Positions 10,107 to 19,643 of a stretch of 64,000 nucleotides of DNA are shown piece after piece. The notes beneath the pieces are model-generated. The model searched no databases and was not told the DNA's origin. It saw nothing but the letters and a program-made list of their open reading frames with translations. Position 1 is the first letter of the stretch, and the number at the start of each line of letters is the position of its first letter. Made by a program: the position numbers and the translations under genes. Source of the DNA: Bidens hawaiensis (lineage: Eukaryota > Streptophyta > Magnoliopsida > Asterales > Asteraceae); NCBI GenBank assembly GCA_021521415.1, contig JAIQDT010004210.1:195061-259060 (forward strand), written 5' to 3'.

Positions 10107-11047
10107 GTAAGCCAAGAATATAACCTTGAGATCTGCTTTCCAACCCTTATATTCTCCTAATTCTTGATCTTAATATATATACTTCTTGTTATTTAATCGT
10201 ATTCTAGACCTTCAATTCCGAGGCCAACACCAAGAAAACCCGAATCTCGATTAATCGCTTAACAAGAACCACAGGTGAGTCTCACAGCCCCTATTCTCGC
10301 TGTTTTCACTGTTTTTAAACTGTTTTCGGGGCGAGGGACACGTACTTAAATAATGTTTTATCATGGTATACTTACAAGCTATGCAAGCGATTATGTGTTT
10401 AAATTATATTTCATGATGAGCAATGCGAACGGTTATCTAAGGTTTTCGATGTATGTGCGCTAGAACTCGAGTAAGTGATCACTTTACCATTGGAACTCTA
10501 AGGGTAGGGACTGCTGGTTTGATCCACCCACTCGTAGGGGTCGCACCTCTTTGCATAGACGAGTGCCTAGTATGGTCATGGGGCAGTACTATGGGTTTGA
10601 GCCCGCTCGTAGGGGTCGCGCCTCTTTGCATGGACGAGCGCCTTGTTTTCCGGCACAACGTCTGCGCGTAACCCGCGGGACGGAATTATTGATTAGCTCG
10701 TAGGGGCAGCGCCTCTTTGCATAGACGAGCACGGTTTTTCAGAAATGTCCACGCGTAAACCGCGGGACGGCATTATATTATTTAGCTCGTAGTGGCAGCG
10801 CCACTTTGCATGGACGAGCACACTTCCAGTAATGATCGCGCGTAGCCCGCGGAACGACTTTTATCAGAAATATGTGTCAGATCTATGTTTTCATACGGAT
10901 TATCAAGTATATGTTTAGACATGAAATCATAAATGTGTTTCAATATGATTTTTATCAAGACTATGATGCAATGCGATTTATCAAGTTACTAAAACTTGTG
11001 AACTCACTCAGTTTATACTGATTCAAATGTTTTTACGTGTCTTTCAG
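10107..11047 (+). other. Predicted 5' UTR intron inside the LTR
   Basis: Strong donor-like sites CAG/GTAAGC at 10107 and ACAG/GTGAGT at 10275, and an acceptor-like TCTTTCAG ending at 11047 after a T-rich run. If used, splicing would remove the four hairpin repeats from the gag-pol mRNA. Similar donors are in the LTR-like repeats at 49.9 kb (minus) and 59.2 kb (plus). No transcript data are available here. Confidence 0.45.
10530..10819 (+). repeat. Four hairpin-forming repeats in the 5' LTR
   Basis: Each unit has an outer stem (A/G)CTCGT...ACGAG(T/C) and an inner stem after it. Hairpins at 10530-10564, 10605-10639, 10696-10730 and 10785-10819. The inner stem reads AGGGG...CCTCT in units 1-3 and AGTGG...CCACT in unit 4, a paired change that keeps the stem. 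A CCGCGG-bearing segment follows the last three hairpins. Confidence 0.9.
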
Positions 11048-11372
11048 GAGATAACTAGGTAGCGCATGGAGTCACACTTAGAGCACCTCACGCTGAACAT
11101 CTAAAACTAGCTTTTTTTGGAAGATTTTAGTTCTATCCCTTCGATGCGCGTGGTTGTCCCCGCCGCGCAAGGGGATAGGGCGTGGAAATCTTCAACAGTT
11201 TTATACTTGGATGTTTTTATGTAATTTTTGAACAATGTAATGTATTTGTATTAAACATTTCATGCGCAATGAAAATCTTACTATAAATCTTTGCAATGGC
11301 CCGTGCTTAATTATCAATCCCCACTCGTGCGCGCCCGGCTGTTTCCGCCGCTCAGGGCCGGGTGTGACAGAT

Positions 11373-11384
11373 TGGTATCAGAGC
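11373..11384 (+). promoter_or_regulatory. Primer-binding site, initiator Met tRNA
   Basis: TGGTATCAGAGC three bases (GAT) after the LTR end matches the 3' end complement of plant initiator tRNA-Met. Confidence 0.95.
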
Positions 11385-11593
11385 CAGGTTATAGCGAACT
11401 AGGAAAAGAAGTTTTAACCTAGACTATAACCGCTGGGGAATCGCATGAAATATTTTTTTTCAAAGAATATTTTCAAAAGAAACTATACACACACTTAGGA
11501 ACACGGGTCACACAGTGTAGTAGATAAAGAACATTATGTGCTCAGAGTACATGCGCTAAGTTTAATATATTTTCATTCTCTTTTAAAGCGAGA
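11385..11593 (+). other. Leader between PBS and gag-pol of Ty3 element 1
   Basis: About 210 non-coding bases with a short T/A-rich tract and no array. It ends in AAAGCGAGAATGCC, giving the gag-pol start. Confidence 0.6.
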
Positions 11594-14500
11594 ATGCCTC
11601 CAACCAGAGCCAAGGGAATTACCATGACACCCGAGGAACTCGCGGAAATAATCGCGCAGGCGATTGCGACACATGAGGCCAGCAAGGCCGAATCAAGTCA
11701 GGGTCGTCAGAATGAGACCCCAAAACCCGAATCAGGAGCCTTGGACAAAGGATGCTCCTACAAGACATTCATGGCCTGTAAGCCTTGGCCATTCAAGGGT
11801 ACCGAAGGGGCCATTGGGCTCTACAACTGGATTGACAAGATGGAGACAGTTCTCTCCATTAGCGGATGTAGTGAGAACCAGAAGGTCCTTTACGCGACCT
11901 GCATGTTCCAAGAAGCAGCTTCATCTTGGTGGAAGCTTCAAGTGAAGACCTTGGGGCGAGAAGTTGCTCTTCACAAAACCTGGGAGGAGCTGAAGGAGAT
12001 GATGATGAGAAAGTTCTGCTCTCGCGCAGAAATCCAGAGTCTGCAGCAGGAATTCTGGAACCACACCATGGTAGGAACGGATATCGACGCCTACAACAAC
12101 CGGTTCAACGAGCTTTGCCAGTTGGTACCAGACATGGCAAACACGGAGGAAAAGAAGATCGAGAGGTATATCTTTGGGTTACCTCCTGTTGTTAGGGTTC
12201 CGCTCAACGCCGCAGCGCCTCCAACCTTTGATGAGGCGGTAGCGCGGGCCATCACCCTTACAAGGGATACGGTCTGTGCGGGTATGTTGACTACGCGCGG
12301 AAACGAGCAGCGAACCTCTGACTCCAAGAGGAAGTGGAACTCTCACCACCGAGGGTCCGACTCCAAGCAACCACCGTTCAAGAAGCAGGAGAGCGCAAGG
12401 GCTTACGCGATCCAAGCCGCGGAGCCATCAAGGAAAGGATACAGCGGGCCTCGCCCATGGTGCAACAAATGCAAGTATCACCACGAGGGTGAATGCGCAA
12501 GAATCGAATGTGCCAAATGTGGCAGACCGGGGCACAAGACGATGAATTGCCGTGTCAGAGAAGCTGGAGCAAGCGACAACTGCTACGCATGCGGGAAGCC
12601 AGGGCATTTTAGCCGGGATTGCCCGCAAAGGGGAAACCAAGCTCGCGGGAGAGCTTTTGTGATCGGCGCAGGCGAAGCTAAAGAAGAGCCGAATGTGGTA
12701 ACCGGTACGTTTTTGCTTAACGGACATTTTGCATCTGTCTTATTTGATACTGGCGCTGACCTGAGTTTTTTATCCGCTGAGTTTAAAGACTCCCTAGGCC
12801 TAGCAACCAGTAGGCTAGACACACCTTATACTATAGAACTAGCCAATGGTAGGCAGTTATGCGCAAGCGAAAGAACTGAACAATGTGTAATAGTCATGGG
12901 AGGTCACGGGTTCAATATTAACTTGTTGCCAATAGACTTGGGAAGTTTTGACATTGTGATAGGTATGGATTGGTTAGTCGAGAACCACGCGGAAGTTATT
13001 TGCCATGAGAAGCAGGTTCGGGTCCCACTGTTGAACGGAGAAACCTTGGTGATTCAAGGGGAAAGAAGGGGAGTTGCGACGAAACTAATTTCGTGCCTAA
13101 AAGCGCGCAAGTGCCTAAGGAAAGGGTGCTATGCCTTCCTGGCGCATGTAGTAGAGAAGAAAGGAGATGAGCGAAGAATTGAAGACTTACCAGTAGTGCG
13201 CGAATTTCCAGAAGTTTTTCCTGAAGATTTGCCCGGATTACCGCCGCCGCGACAAGTCGAGTTTCGTATTGATTTGGTCCCAGGAGCTGCGCCAGTAGCT
13301 CGAGCGCCTTATCGACTAGCTCCATCTGAGATGCAAGAGCTATCCAATCAGTTACAGGAACTATTGGATAAGGGTTTCATACGCCCAAGCTTTTCACCTT
13401 GGGGAGCTCCAGTACTGTTTGTTAAGAAGAAGGATGGTTCGTTCAGAATGTGTATTGACTACAGGGAGCTGAATAAGCTGACAGTCAAAAATCGGTACCC
13501 CTTACCGAGGATTGACGACTTATTTGACCAGTTGCAAGGATCCAGTTATTATTCGAAGATAGATCTACGGTCCGGATACCACCAACTTAGGGTCCATGAG
13601 GAAGATGTGCCGAAAACAGCCTTCCGAACTAGATACGGCCACTATGAGTTCTTAGTGATGCCTTTCGGGCTAACTAATGCGCCGGCTGTATTCATGGATC
13701 TGATGAACCGCGTGTGCAGATCATACTTGGACAAGTTTGTGATTGTATTTATAGATGATATTCTGATTTATTCTCGGACCAAGGCCGAGCATCAGCAACA
13801 CCTGAAATTGATTTTGGAATTGTTGAGGAAAGAAAAGTTGTATGCGAAGTTTTCCAAGTGCGAGTTTTGGCTTAGAGAAGTTCACTTTCTCGGTCACGTT
13901 GTAAACGAGAAAGGAATACACGTTGATCCTTCCAAAGTCAAGGCCATCGAAAACTGGGAAGCGCCAAAAACCCCAACTGAGGTGAGGCAATTCCTAGGAC
14001 TAGCTGGCTACTATCGACGCTTCATTGAGAACTTCTCCAAGATAGCTCTACCTCTGACCGCGCTAACTCAGAAAGACAAGAAGTTTGTTTGGGGCGAAAA
14101 TCAGGAAACAGCATTTCAAATGTTGAAACAGAAGTTATGTAGTGCGCCAATTTTGTCTTTACCCGAGGGGACGGATGACATCGTCGTTTACTGCGACGCT
14201 TCACATCAGGGACTCGGATGTGTCCTTATGCAGCGAGACAAAGTCATAGCGTATGCCTCGCGCCAACTCAAGACCAATGAAAAGAACTACACAACGCATG
14301 ATCTGGAACTTGGAGCGGTTGTCTTCGCGCTAAAGATTTGGCGCCATTACCTCTATGGTACAAAGTGTATAATCTTTACGGATCACAAGAGCCTTCAACA
14401 TATATTTGATCAAAAGGATTTAAACATGAGGCAACGAAGATGGGTGGAGTTGTTGAATGATTATGATTGTGAAATTAAGTATCACCCTGGAAAGGCGAAT

Positions 14501-16036
14501 GTGGTGGCAGACGCGCTAAGCAGGAAGGAACGAATAAAAACACTACGAGTCAAGGCTCTGAGGCTGACCATTCGCGCAGATCTCTTTACCAGCATCCGAG
14601 ACGCTCAGCAAGAAGCTTTGAAACCAGAGTTTGCTAAAAACGAATCCCTTGGGGGTATGATTAAGGATTTGGAGCTCAAAGAGAACGACACTCGGTATTT
14701 TGCTAACCGCATATGGGTCCCTCTCAAGGGAGGATTGCGAGAGCAAGTATTAAACGAAGCTCACAAGACGCGGTATTCCGTACATCCTGGCGCAGACAAG
14801 ATGTACCAAGATGTTAAAGCGCTGTATTGGTGGCCCAATCTTAAGGGCGCCATCGCGACGTATGTCAGTAAGTGCCTGACGTGTTCAAAAGTAAAGGCTG
14901 AATATCAGAAGCCGTCGGGGTTACTTCAGCAGCCAGAAATTCCCATGTGGAAGTGGGAACAAATCTCTATGGACTTCATCACCAAACTGCCAAGGACACC
15001 TGGGGGTTATGATACGATCTGGGTTATTGTGGATCGGCTAACTAAGTCAGCGCACTTCCTGCCTATCAAGGAAACCGATAAGATGGAAAAGTTAGCCCGA
15101 TTGTATATTCGAGAAGTAGTTTCAAAACATGGAGTCCCAGTGTCCATCATTTCTGATAGAGATAGTCGGTTCACATCAAGGTTTTGGAGATCGTTACAAG
15201 GAGCTCTAGGTACTCGCCTTGATATGAGTACAGCTTATCATCCTCAAACGGATGGGCAAAGCGAGCGAACAATCCAGACATTGGAAGATATGCTACGCGC
15301 GTGTGCGATCGATTTCGGAGGTAGCTGGGATACTCATCTCCCATTGGTTGAATTTTCTTACAACAACAGCTATCACACAAGCCTCAAGGCTGCGCCATTC
15401 GAAGCTTTGTATGGGCGCAAGTGTAGATCCCCACTGTGCTGGGCTGAAGTGGGTGACAAGCAAATGACTGGTCCAGAATTGATCCAAGAAACAACAGACA
15501 AGATTTTTCAGATAAGGGATCGCCTTAAGACAGCGCGCGATAGACAGAAGAGCTACGCAGATGTGCGAAGGAAACCATTGGAATTTCAAGTAGGGGATAA
15601 AGTACTTTTGAAAGTCTCTCCATGGAAAGGAGTCCCCCGTTTCGGCAAGCGAGGAAAGTTGAATCCGCGCTTCATCGGACCATTTGAGATCCTGGAAAGG
15701 ATCGGTCCGGTTGCTTATAAACTCCGTTTACCCGCCGAACTCAGTGGAGTTCATGATACGTTTCATGTGTCCAACCTCAAAAAGTGTTTATCTGATGAAA
15801 CGTTGATTTTACCGGTGGAAGAGATTCACATCGACAAACAACTGCACTTCGTAGAAGAGCCTATAGCCGTAACCGATTGGAAAGAACAAAAGTTGCGCAG
15901 AAGTCGAATCAAGTTAGTAAAGGTTCAATGGAACTCAAGGCGTGGGCCTGAATTCACTTGGGAAAGAGAAGATCAAATGCGCCAGAAATACCCACACCTC
16001 TTTCAGAACATGGCTTCTGCCAGCAACGTCTCCTAA
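11594..16036 (+). CDS. Intact gag-pol polyprotein of a chromodomain Ty3 element
   Basis: A single 1480-residue frame with gag and pol fused, as is usual in this clade. The gag capsid spans about residues 50-210 ([14 protein letters not shown]). Cys-rich region: [12 protein letters not shown], then zinc knuckles [14 protein letters not shown] and [14 protein letters not shown] (about 295-345). Protease LFDTGAD near 385. Reverse transcriptase with FIDDILIYS near 719-727. RNase H with VYCDASHQG near 868. Integrase zinc finger [10 protein letters not shown]...CLTCSK (about 1056-1100), then catalytic Asp in IVDRLTK (about 1147), Asp in IISDRDSRF (about 1189) and Glu in DGQSERT (about 1223). A chromodomain-like end ([16 protein letters not shown]) finishes it, known in this clade to guide integration to heterochromatin. 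No stops or frameshifts. The start ATG follows the leader closely. Confidence 0.95.
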   Translation: MPPTRAKGITMTPEELAEIIAQAIATHEASKAESSQGRQNETPKPESGALDKGCSYKTFMACKPWPFKGTEGAIGLYNWIDKMETVLSISGCSENQKVLYATCMFQEAASSWWKLQVKTLGREVALHKTWEELKEMMMRKFCSRAEIQSLQQEFWNHTMVGTDIDAYNNRFNELCQLVPDMANTEEKKIERYIFGLPPVVRVPLNAAAPPTFDEAVARAITLTRDTVCAGMLTTRGNEQRTSDSKRKWNSHHRGSDSKQPPFKKQESARAYAIQAAEPSRKGYSGPRPWCNKCKYHHEGECARIECAKCGRPGHKTMNCRVREAGASDNCYACGKPGHFSRDCPQRGNQARGRAFVIGAGEAKEEPNVVTGTFLLNGHFASVLFDTGADLSFLSAEFKDSLGLATSRLDTPYTIELANGRQLCASERTEQCVIVMGGHGFNINLLPIDLGSFDIVIGMDWLVENHAEVICHEKQVRVPLLNGETLVIQGERRGVATKLISCLKARKCLRKGCYAFLAHVVEKKGDERRIEDLPVVREFPEVFPEDLPGLPPPRQVEFRIDLVPGAAPVARAPYRLAPSEMQELSNQLQELLDKGFIRPSFSPWGAPVLFVKKKDGSFRMCIDYRELNKLTVKNRYPLPRIDDLFDQLQGSSYYSKIDLRSGYHQLRVHEEDVPKTAFRTRYGHYEFLVMPFGLTNAPAVFMDLMNRVCRSYLDKFVIVFIDDILIYSRTKAEHQQHLKLILELLRKEKLYAKFSKCEFWLREVHFLGHVVNEKGIHVDPSKVKAIENWEAPKTPTEVRQFLGLAGYYRRFIENFSKIALPLTALTQKDKKFVWGENQETAFQMLKQKLCSAPILSLPEGTDDIVVYCDASHQGLGCVLMQRDKVIAYASRQLKTNEKNYTTHDLELGAVVFALKIWRHYLYGTKCIIFTDHKSLQHIFDQKDLNMRQRRWVELLNDYDCEIKYHPGKANVVADALSRKERIKTLRVKALRLTIRADLFTSIRDAQQEALKPEFAKNESLGGMIKDLELKENDTRYFANRIWVPLKGGLREQVLNEAHKTRYSVHPGADKMYQDVKALYWWPNLKGAIATYVSKCLTCSKVKAEYQKPSGLLQQPEIPMWKWEQISMDFITKLPRTPGGYDTIWVIVDRLTKSAHFLPIKETDKMEKLARLYIREVVSKHGVPVSIISDRDSRFTSRFWRSLQGALGTRLDMSTAYHPQTDGQSERTIQTLEDMLRACAIDFGGSWDTHLPLVEFSYNNSYHTSLKAAPFEALYGRKCRSPLCWAEVGDKQMTGPELIQETTDKIFQIRDRLKTARDRQKSYADVRRKPLEFQVGDKVLLKVSPWKGVPRFGKRGKLNPRFIGPFEILERIGPVAYKLRLPAELSGVHDTFHVSNLKKCLSDETLILPVEEIHIDKQLHFVEEPIAVTDWKEQKLRRSRIKLVKVQWNSRRGPEFTWEREDQMRQKYPHLFQNMASASNVS

Positions 16037-16060
16037 ATTTCGGGACGAAATTCGCTTAAC

Positions 16061-16070
16061 AGGGGGAGAA
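16061..16070 (+). promoter_or_regulatory. Polypurine tract of Ty3 element 1
   Basis: AGGGGGAGAA directly before the 3' LTR, the expected plus-strand primer site. Confidence 0.9.
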
Positions 16071-16143
16071 TGTGACACCCGGTAAATTTCTCAATCCTAT
16101 AAACTAAGTAATCAACCTAATAATTAGGTGGTTGTAAATATTA

Positions 16144-16518
16144 AGCGCGCTATGTTAATCAGCGCGTGCATTTGTTATGTGCGCCCTGCGCGAGCGCGCT
16201 ATGTTAATCAGCGCGTGCATTTGTTATGTGCGCCCTGCGCGAGCGCGCTATGTTAATCAGCGCGTGCATTTGTTATGTGCGCCCTGCGCAAGCGCGCTAT
16301 GTTAATCAGCGCGTGCATTTGTTATGTGCGCCCTGCGCGAGCGCGCTATGTTAATCAGCGCGTGCATTTGTTATGTGCGCCCTGCGCGAGCGCGCTATGT
16401 TAATCAGCGCGTGCATTTGTTATGTGCGCCCTGCGCGAGCGCGCTATGTTAATCAGCGCGTGCATTTGTTATGTGCGCCCTGCGCAAGCGCGCTATGTTA
16501 ATCAGCGCGTGCATTTTG
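16144..16518. repeat. 49-bp tandem array in the 3' LTR, 8 copies
   Basis: Same unit as 8958-9283. The eighth unit makes the two LTRs of one element differ in copy number. The variant CGCAAG in place of CGCGAG marks the third and last copies here, but only the third in the 5' LTR. Confidence 0.95.
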
Positions 16519-17766
16519 TTATAGGCACCATGTTAAGAACCTGCGTGGGCATATGTTATATGCGCCATGCGCGAGTGTATTGGTTTTATGTTTCTATAAC
16601 TTAACGTTGTCTAATGGGTTGACCGTCCCGCATGATGCTAAGGCGGGTGCATCCTAAATCGTTTATGCGCGTGCGGAAGGGAACTAACCTCCCCGCATGG
16701 CGGGAACATTGAGAGCTAGTTTGTCTGAAGCTCCAAGATGGAATTGACTTCAACATAACTGATCACTATGTTGAAATACCAAGACCACCTGGAGAATCTA
16801 CAAATGAAACTCAAATGTCCCTGACTGCGAGAAGGTCACGCACCTACCCGCAGCAAAGAAATGTCCTTCACGCAGAAAGCTATGCGCACAAAGTAATACG
16901 CGCAGAACACTTAGTCTATTCTCCAGTTGTAAGGAGATTACTCCCGCCCAAAAAGAAACGGTAGCGTGTTTCAGAGATTTTCCACTGTACACTGACAAAG
17001 TACCTGAAAAAGCACACTGTAACATGAAAAGTCAACTGTCAGCCACCCTATTCTCACCAACCCCAGACCTGCATGTCCTGACCAAATCAAATTAAAAAAT
17101 CTTTTATCCACTACTCCACTTTTAAATAAATAATAATAATTTCCATACTTTATCATCATTACACCTAGATATAAAGAGATTTCAATCCCCTAAAGCAAGG
17201 GATTGTGTTCCCTTGAGTTTGCCTATAAATATGTAACCTAAAATATCACCCAAAACACACTTCAAACTTCTCTCTTAAGAACTGCAACTTGCACTAATCA
17301 TCTCCCAGGCATCCGTTGCTTTCGTTTCCGATCCTGTTACCAGGTAAGCCAAGAATATAACCTTGAGATCTGCTTTCCAACCCTTATATTCTCCTAATTC
17401 TTGATCTTAATATATATACTTCTTGTTATTTAATCGTATTCTAGACCTTCAATTCCGAGGCCAACACCAAGAAAACCCGAATCTCGATTAATCCCTTAAC
17501 AAGAACCACAGGTGAGTCTCACAGCCCCTATTCTCGCTGTTTTCACTGTTTTTAAACTGTTTTCGGGGCGAGGGACACGTACTTAAATAATGTTTTATCA
17601 TGGTATACTTACAAGCTATGCAAGCGATTATGTGTTTAAATTATATTTCATGATGAGCAATGCGAACGGTTATCTAAGGTTTTCGATGTATGTGCGCTAG
17701 AAGTCGAGTAAGTGATCACTTTACCATTGGAACTCTAAGGGTAGGGACTGCTGGTTTGATCCACCC

Positions 17767-18056
17767 ACTCGTAGGGGTCGCACCTCTTTGCATAGACGAG
17801 TGCCTAGTATGGTCATGGGGCAGTACTATGGGTTTGAGCCCGCTCGTAGGGGTCGCGCCTCTTTGCATGGACGAGCGCCTTGTTTTCCGGCACAACGTCC
17901 GCGCGTAACCCGCGGGACGGAATTATTGATTAGCTCGTAGGGGCAGCGCCTCTTTGCATAGACGAGCACGGTTTTTCAGAAATGTCCACGCGTAAACCGC
18001 GGGACGGCATTATATTATTTAGCTCGTAGTGGCAGCGCCACTTTGCATGGACGAGC
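17767..18056 (+). repeat. Four hairpin repeats in the 3' LTR of element 1
   Basis: Same four stems as 10530-10819, including the paired change in unit 4. Confidence 0.9.
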
Positions 18057-18606
18057 ACACTTCCAGTAATGATCGCGCGTAGCCCGCGGAACGACTTTTA
18101 TCAGAAATATGTGTCAGATCTATGTTTTCATACGGATTATCAAGTATATGTTTAGACATGAAATCATAAATGTGTTTCAATATGATTTTTATCAAGACTA
18201 TGATGCAATGCGATTTATCAAGTTACTAAAACTTGTGAACTCACTCAGTTTATACTGATTCAAATGTTTTTACGTGTCTTTCAGGAGATAACTAGGTAGC
18301 GCATGGAGTCACACTTAGAGCACCTCACGCTGAACATCTAAAACTAGCTTTTTTTGGAAGATTTTAGTTCTATCCCATCGATGCGCGTGGTTGTCCCCGC
18401 CGCGCAAGGGGATAGGGCGTGGAAATCTTCAACAGTTTTATACTTGGATGTTTTTATGTAATTTTTGAACAATGTAATGTATTTGTATTAAACATTTCAT
18501 GCGCAATGAAAATCTTACTATAAATCTTTGCAATGGCCCGTGCTTAATTATCAATCCCCACTCGTGCGCGCCCGGCTGTTTCCGCCGCTCAGGGCCGGGT
18601 GTGACA

Positions 18607-18611
18607 TTCAA
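18607..18611. repeat. Target-site duplication TTCAA
   Basis: Identical to 8880-8884 on the other side of the element, proving insertion into the AATCGAAT array. Confidence 0.93.
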
Positions 18612-19340
18612 GGACTAAGGAATCGGATCACCATTAGATTTGAGAAAACCATGTGTGAAATCTGTGCAAGGGCAAAGTAATCGAATTCCCATTCGATTAG
18701 AAATGTATATGGGAATTGTAATCGAATTGAGATTCGATTAGGAAACAATGACAAAGTGATCGAATGACCGTTCGATCAGAATGTAATCGAATTCCTATTC
18801 GATTAGAAGACAACCAGGCATAAAATCAGCCAAGTGCCAAGTGATCGAATGGCTATTCGATTAGAGAAGGAAATTTCAGAAAATTGTTAAGGACAAAAGT
18901 AATCGAATATCCATTCGATTAAAGAAACATGAGACCGAAATTAACAATGAAATTCTAATCGAATAAGAGTTATAATCGAATCAAATAGAACATCTAATCT
19001 AATCGAATGACCACTCGATACGATTAGATCATTCGATTAGATTAAAACTTGCATTCGATTAGACCAAATAACACTTGTAAAATTACTAATTGAGCTTTAA
19101 TCTAATCTAATATAATCTAAGCTATAAATCATCATAATCGAATGCATATTCGATTAGATTAACATATAACTAGATTCGATCACATTAAAATTCGATTCGA
19201 TTAGTTTTTACTTGTAAATATTTTAAGCATTTCACACCTAACTCATTCGATTCGATTACTTATGCCTTGGAAATATTTTTAAATGATTTGTTATACCAAC
19301 TAAGTTGAAATTTGAAGTCATTCGATTAGATTACTCTGCT
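18612..19340. repeat. AATCGAAT / ATTCGATT palindrome array, right part
   Basis: Many pairs of AATCGAAT and ATTCGATT separated by 4-8 bases, so each pair can form a short hairpin (for example 18679-18701, 18720-18740, 18785-18806, 18842-18862). Toward 19340 the motifs are single and more diverged. It is the leader of the plus-strand Copia derivative. Confidence 0.9.
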
Positions 19341-19643
19341 CTCAGACATTTTTTATAACTCAACTTGAAACAGCTTCATCCAAAATTTTGTAATGTTTTA
19401 TTTTTAATTTTTTATTTTATTTTATTTCTATCTTTACTTTCATTTTATCTTTCTTTTCTTTTGTTTGTCTTGATAAATTAGTTTAGTTTATATTTAAAAC
19501 TCAATCATCAACACTAATGTCCCTTAGAGATCCTAAAGAAAAGAAAGTAGAAGGTGTTTATTTCTATGATCAAGGGACTACAAGAGTGTCCACTGTCACA
19601 TTCCATAACCGTTGATCCACAAATTCATATTTCTTCGATTTAG

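Larger units (their letters stand above)
8885..11369 (+). repeat. 5' LTR of Ty3 element 1 (2485 bp)
   Basis: Starts TGTGACACCC and ends GGTGTGACA directly before GAT and the PBS. Contains, in order, a 49-bp tandem array, a TATA box at 9987, splice-like signals, four hairpin repeats and a GC-rich end. Small frames inside it are not genes. Confidence 0.95.
8885..18606 (+). mobile_element. Complete chromodomain Ty3/gypsy element (Tekay/Del-like)
   Basis: Two LTRs with TGTGACACCCGG and CCGGGTGTGACA ends flank a PBS, one long gag-pol frame and a polypurine tract. A perfect 5-bp target duplication TTCAA lies outside (8880-8884 and 18607-18611). LTRs of about 2.5 kb and a C-terminal chromodomain fit the Tekay/Del clade. 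By eye the two LTRs differ by about a dozen substitutions, one 49-bp unit and a few small indels, so insertion is recent. The polyprotein is open from start to stop, so the copy may be autonomous. Confidence 0.95.
16071..18606 (+). repeat. 3' LTR of Ty3 element 1 (2536 bp)
   Basis: Same order of parts as the 5' LTR and nearly identical. It is 51 bp longer, mostly because its 49-bp array has one more unit. The array is at about 16144-16518 with CTATG at 16150 and every 49 bases to 16493 (8 copies). The hairpin repeats are at 17767-18056. Confidence 0.95.

Noticed and set aside
10453..10671. Frame of 72 codons in the LTR hairpin region, present in all four LTRs
   Set aside because: Its conservation follows that of the LTR itself, and it lies in the predicted intron over the hairpins. 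No coding evidence.
11594..16036. Integrated pararetrovirus or retrovirus
   Set aside because: Domain order, LTRs, initiator-Met PBS and chromodomain are those of a Ty3 retrotransposon. No envelope or movement protein frame.
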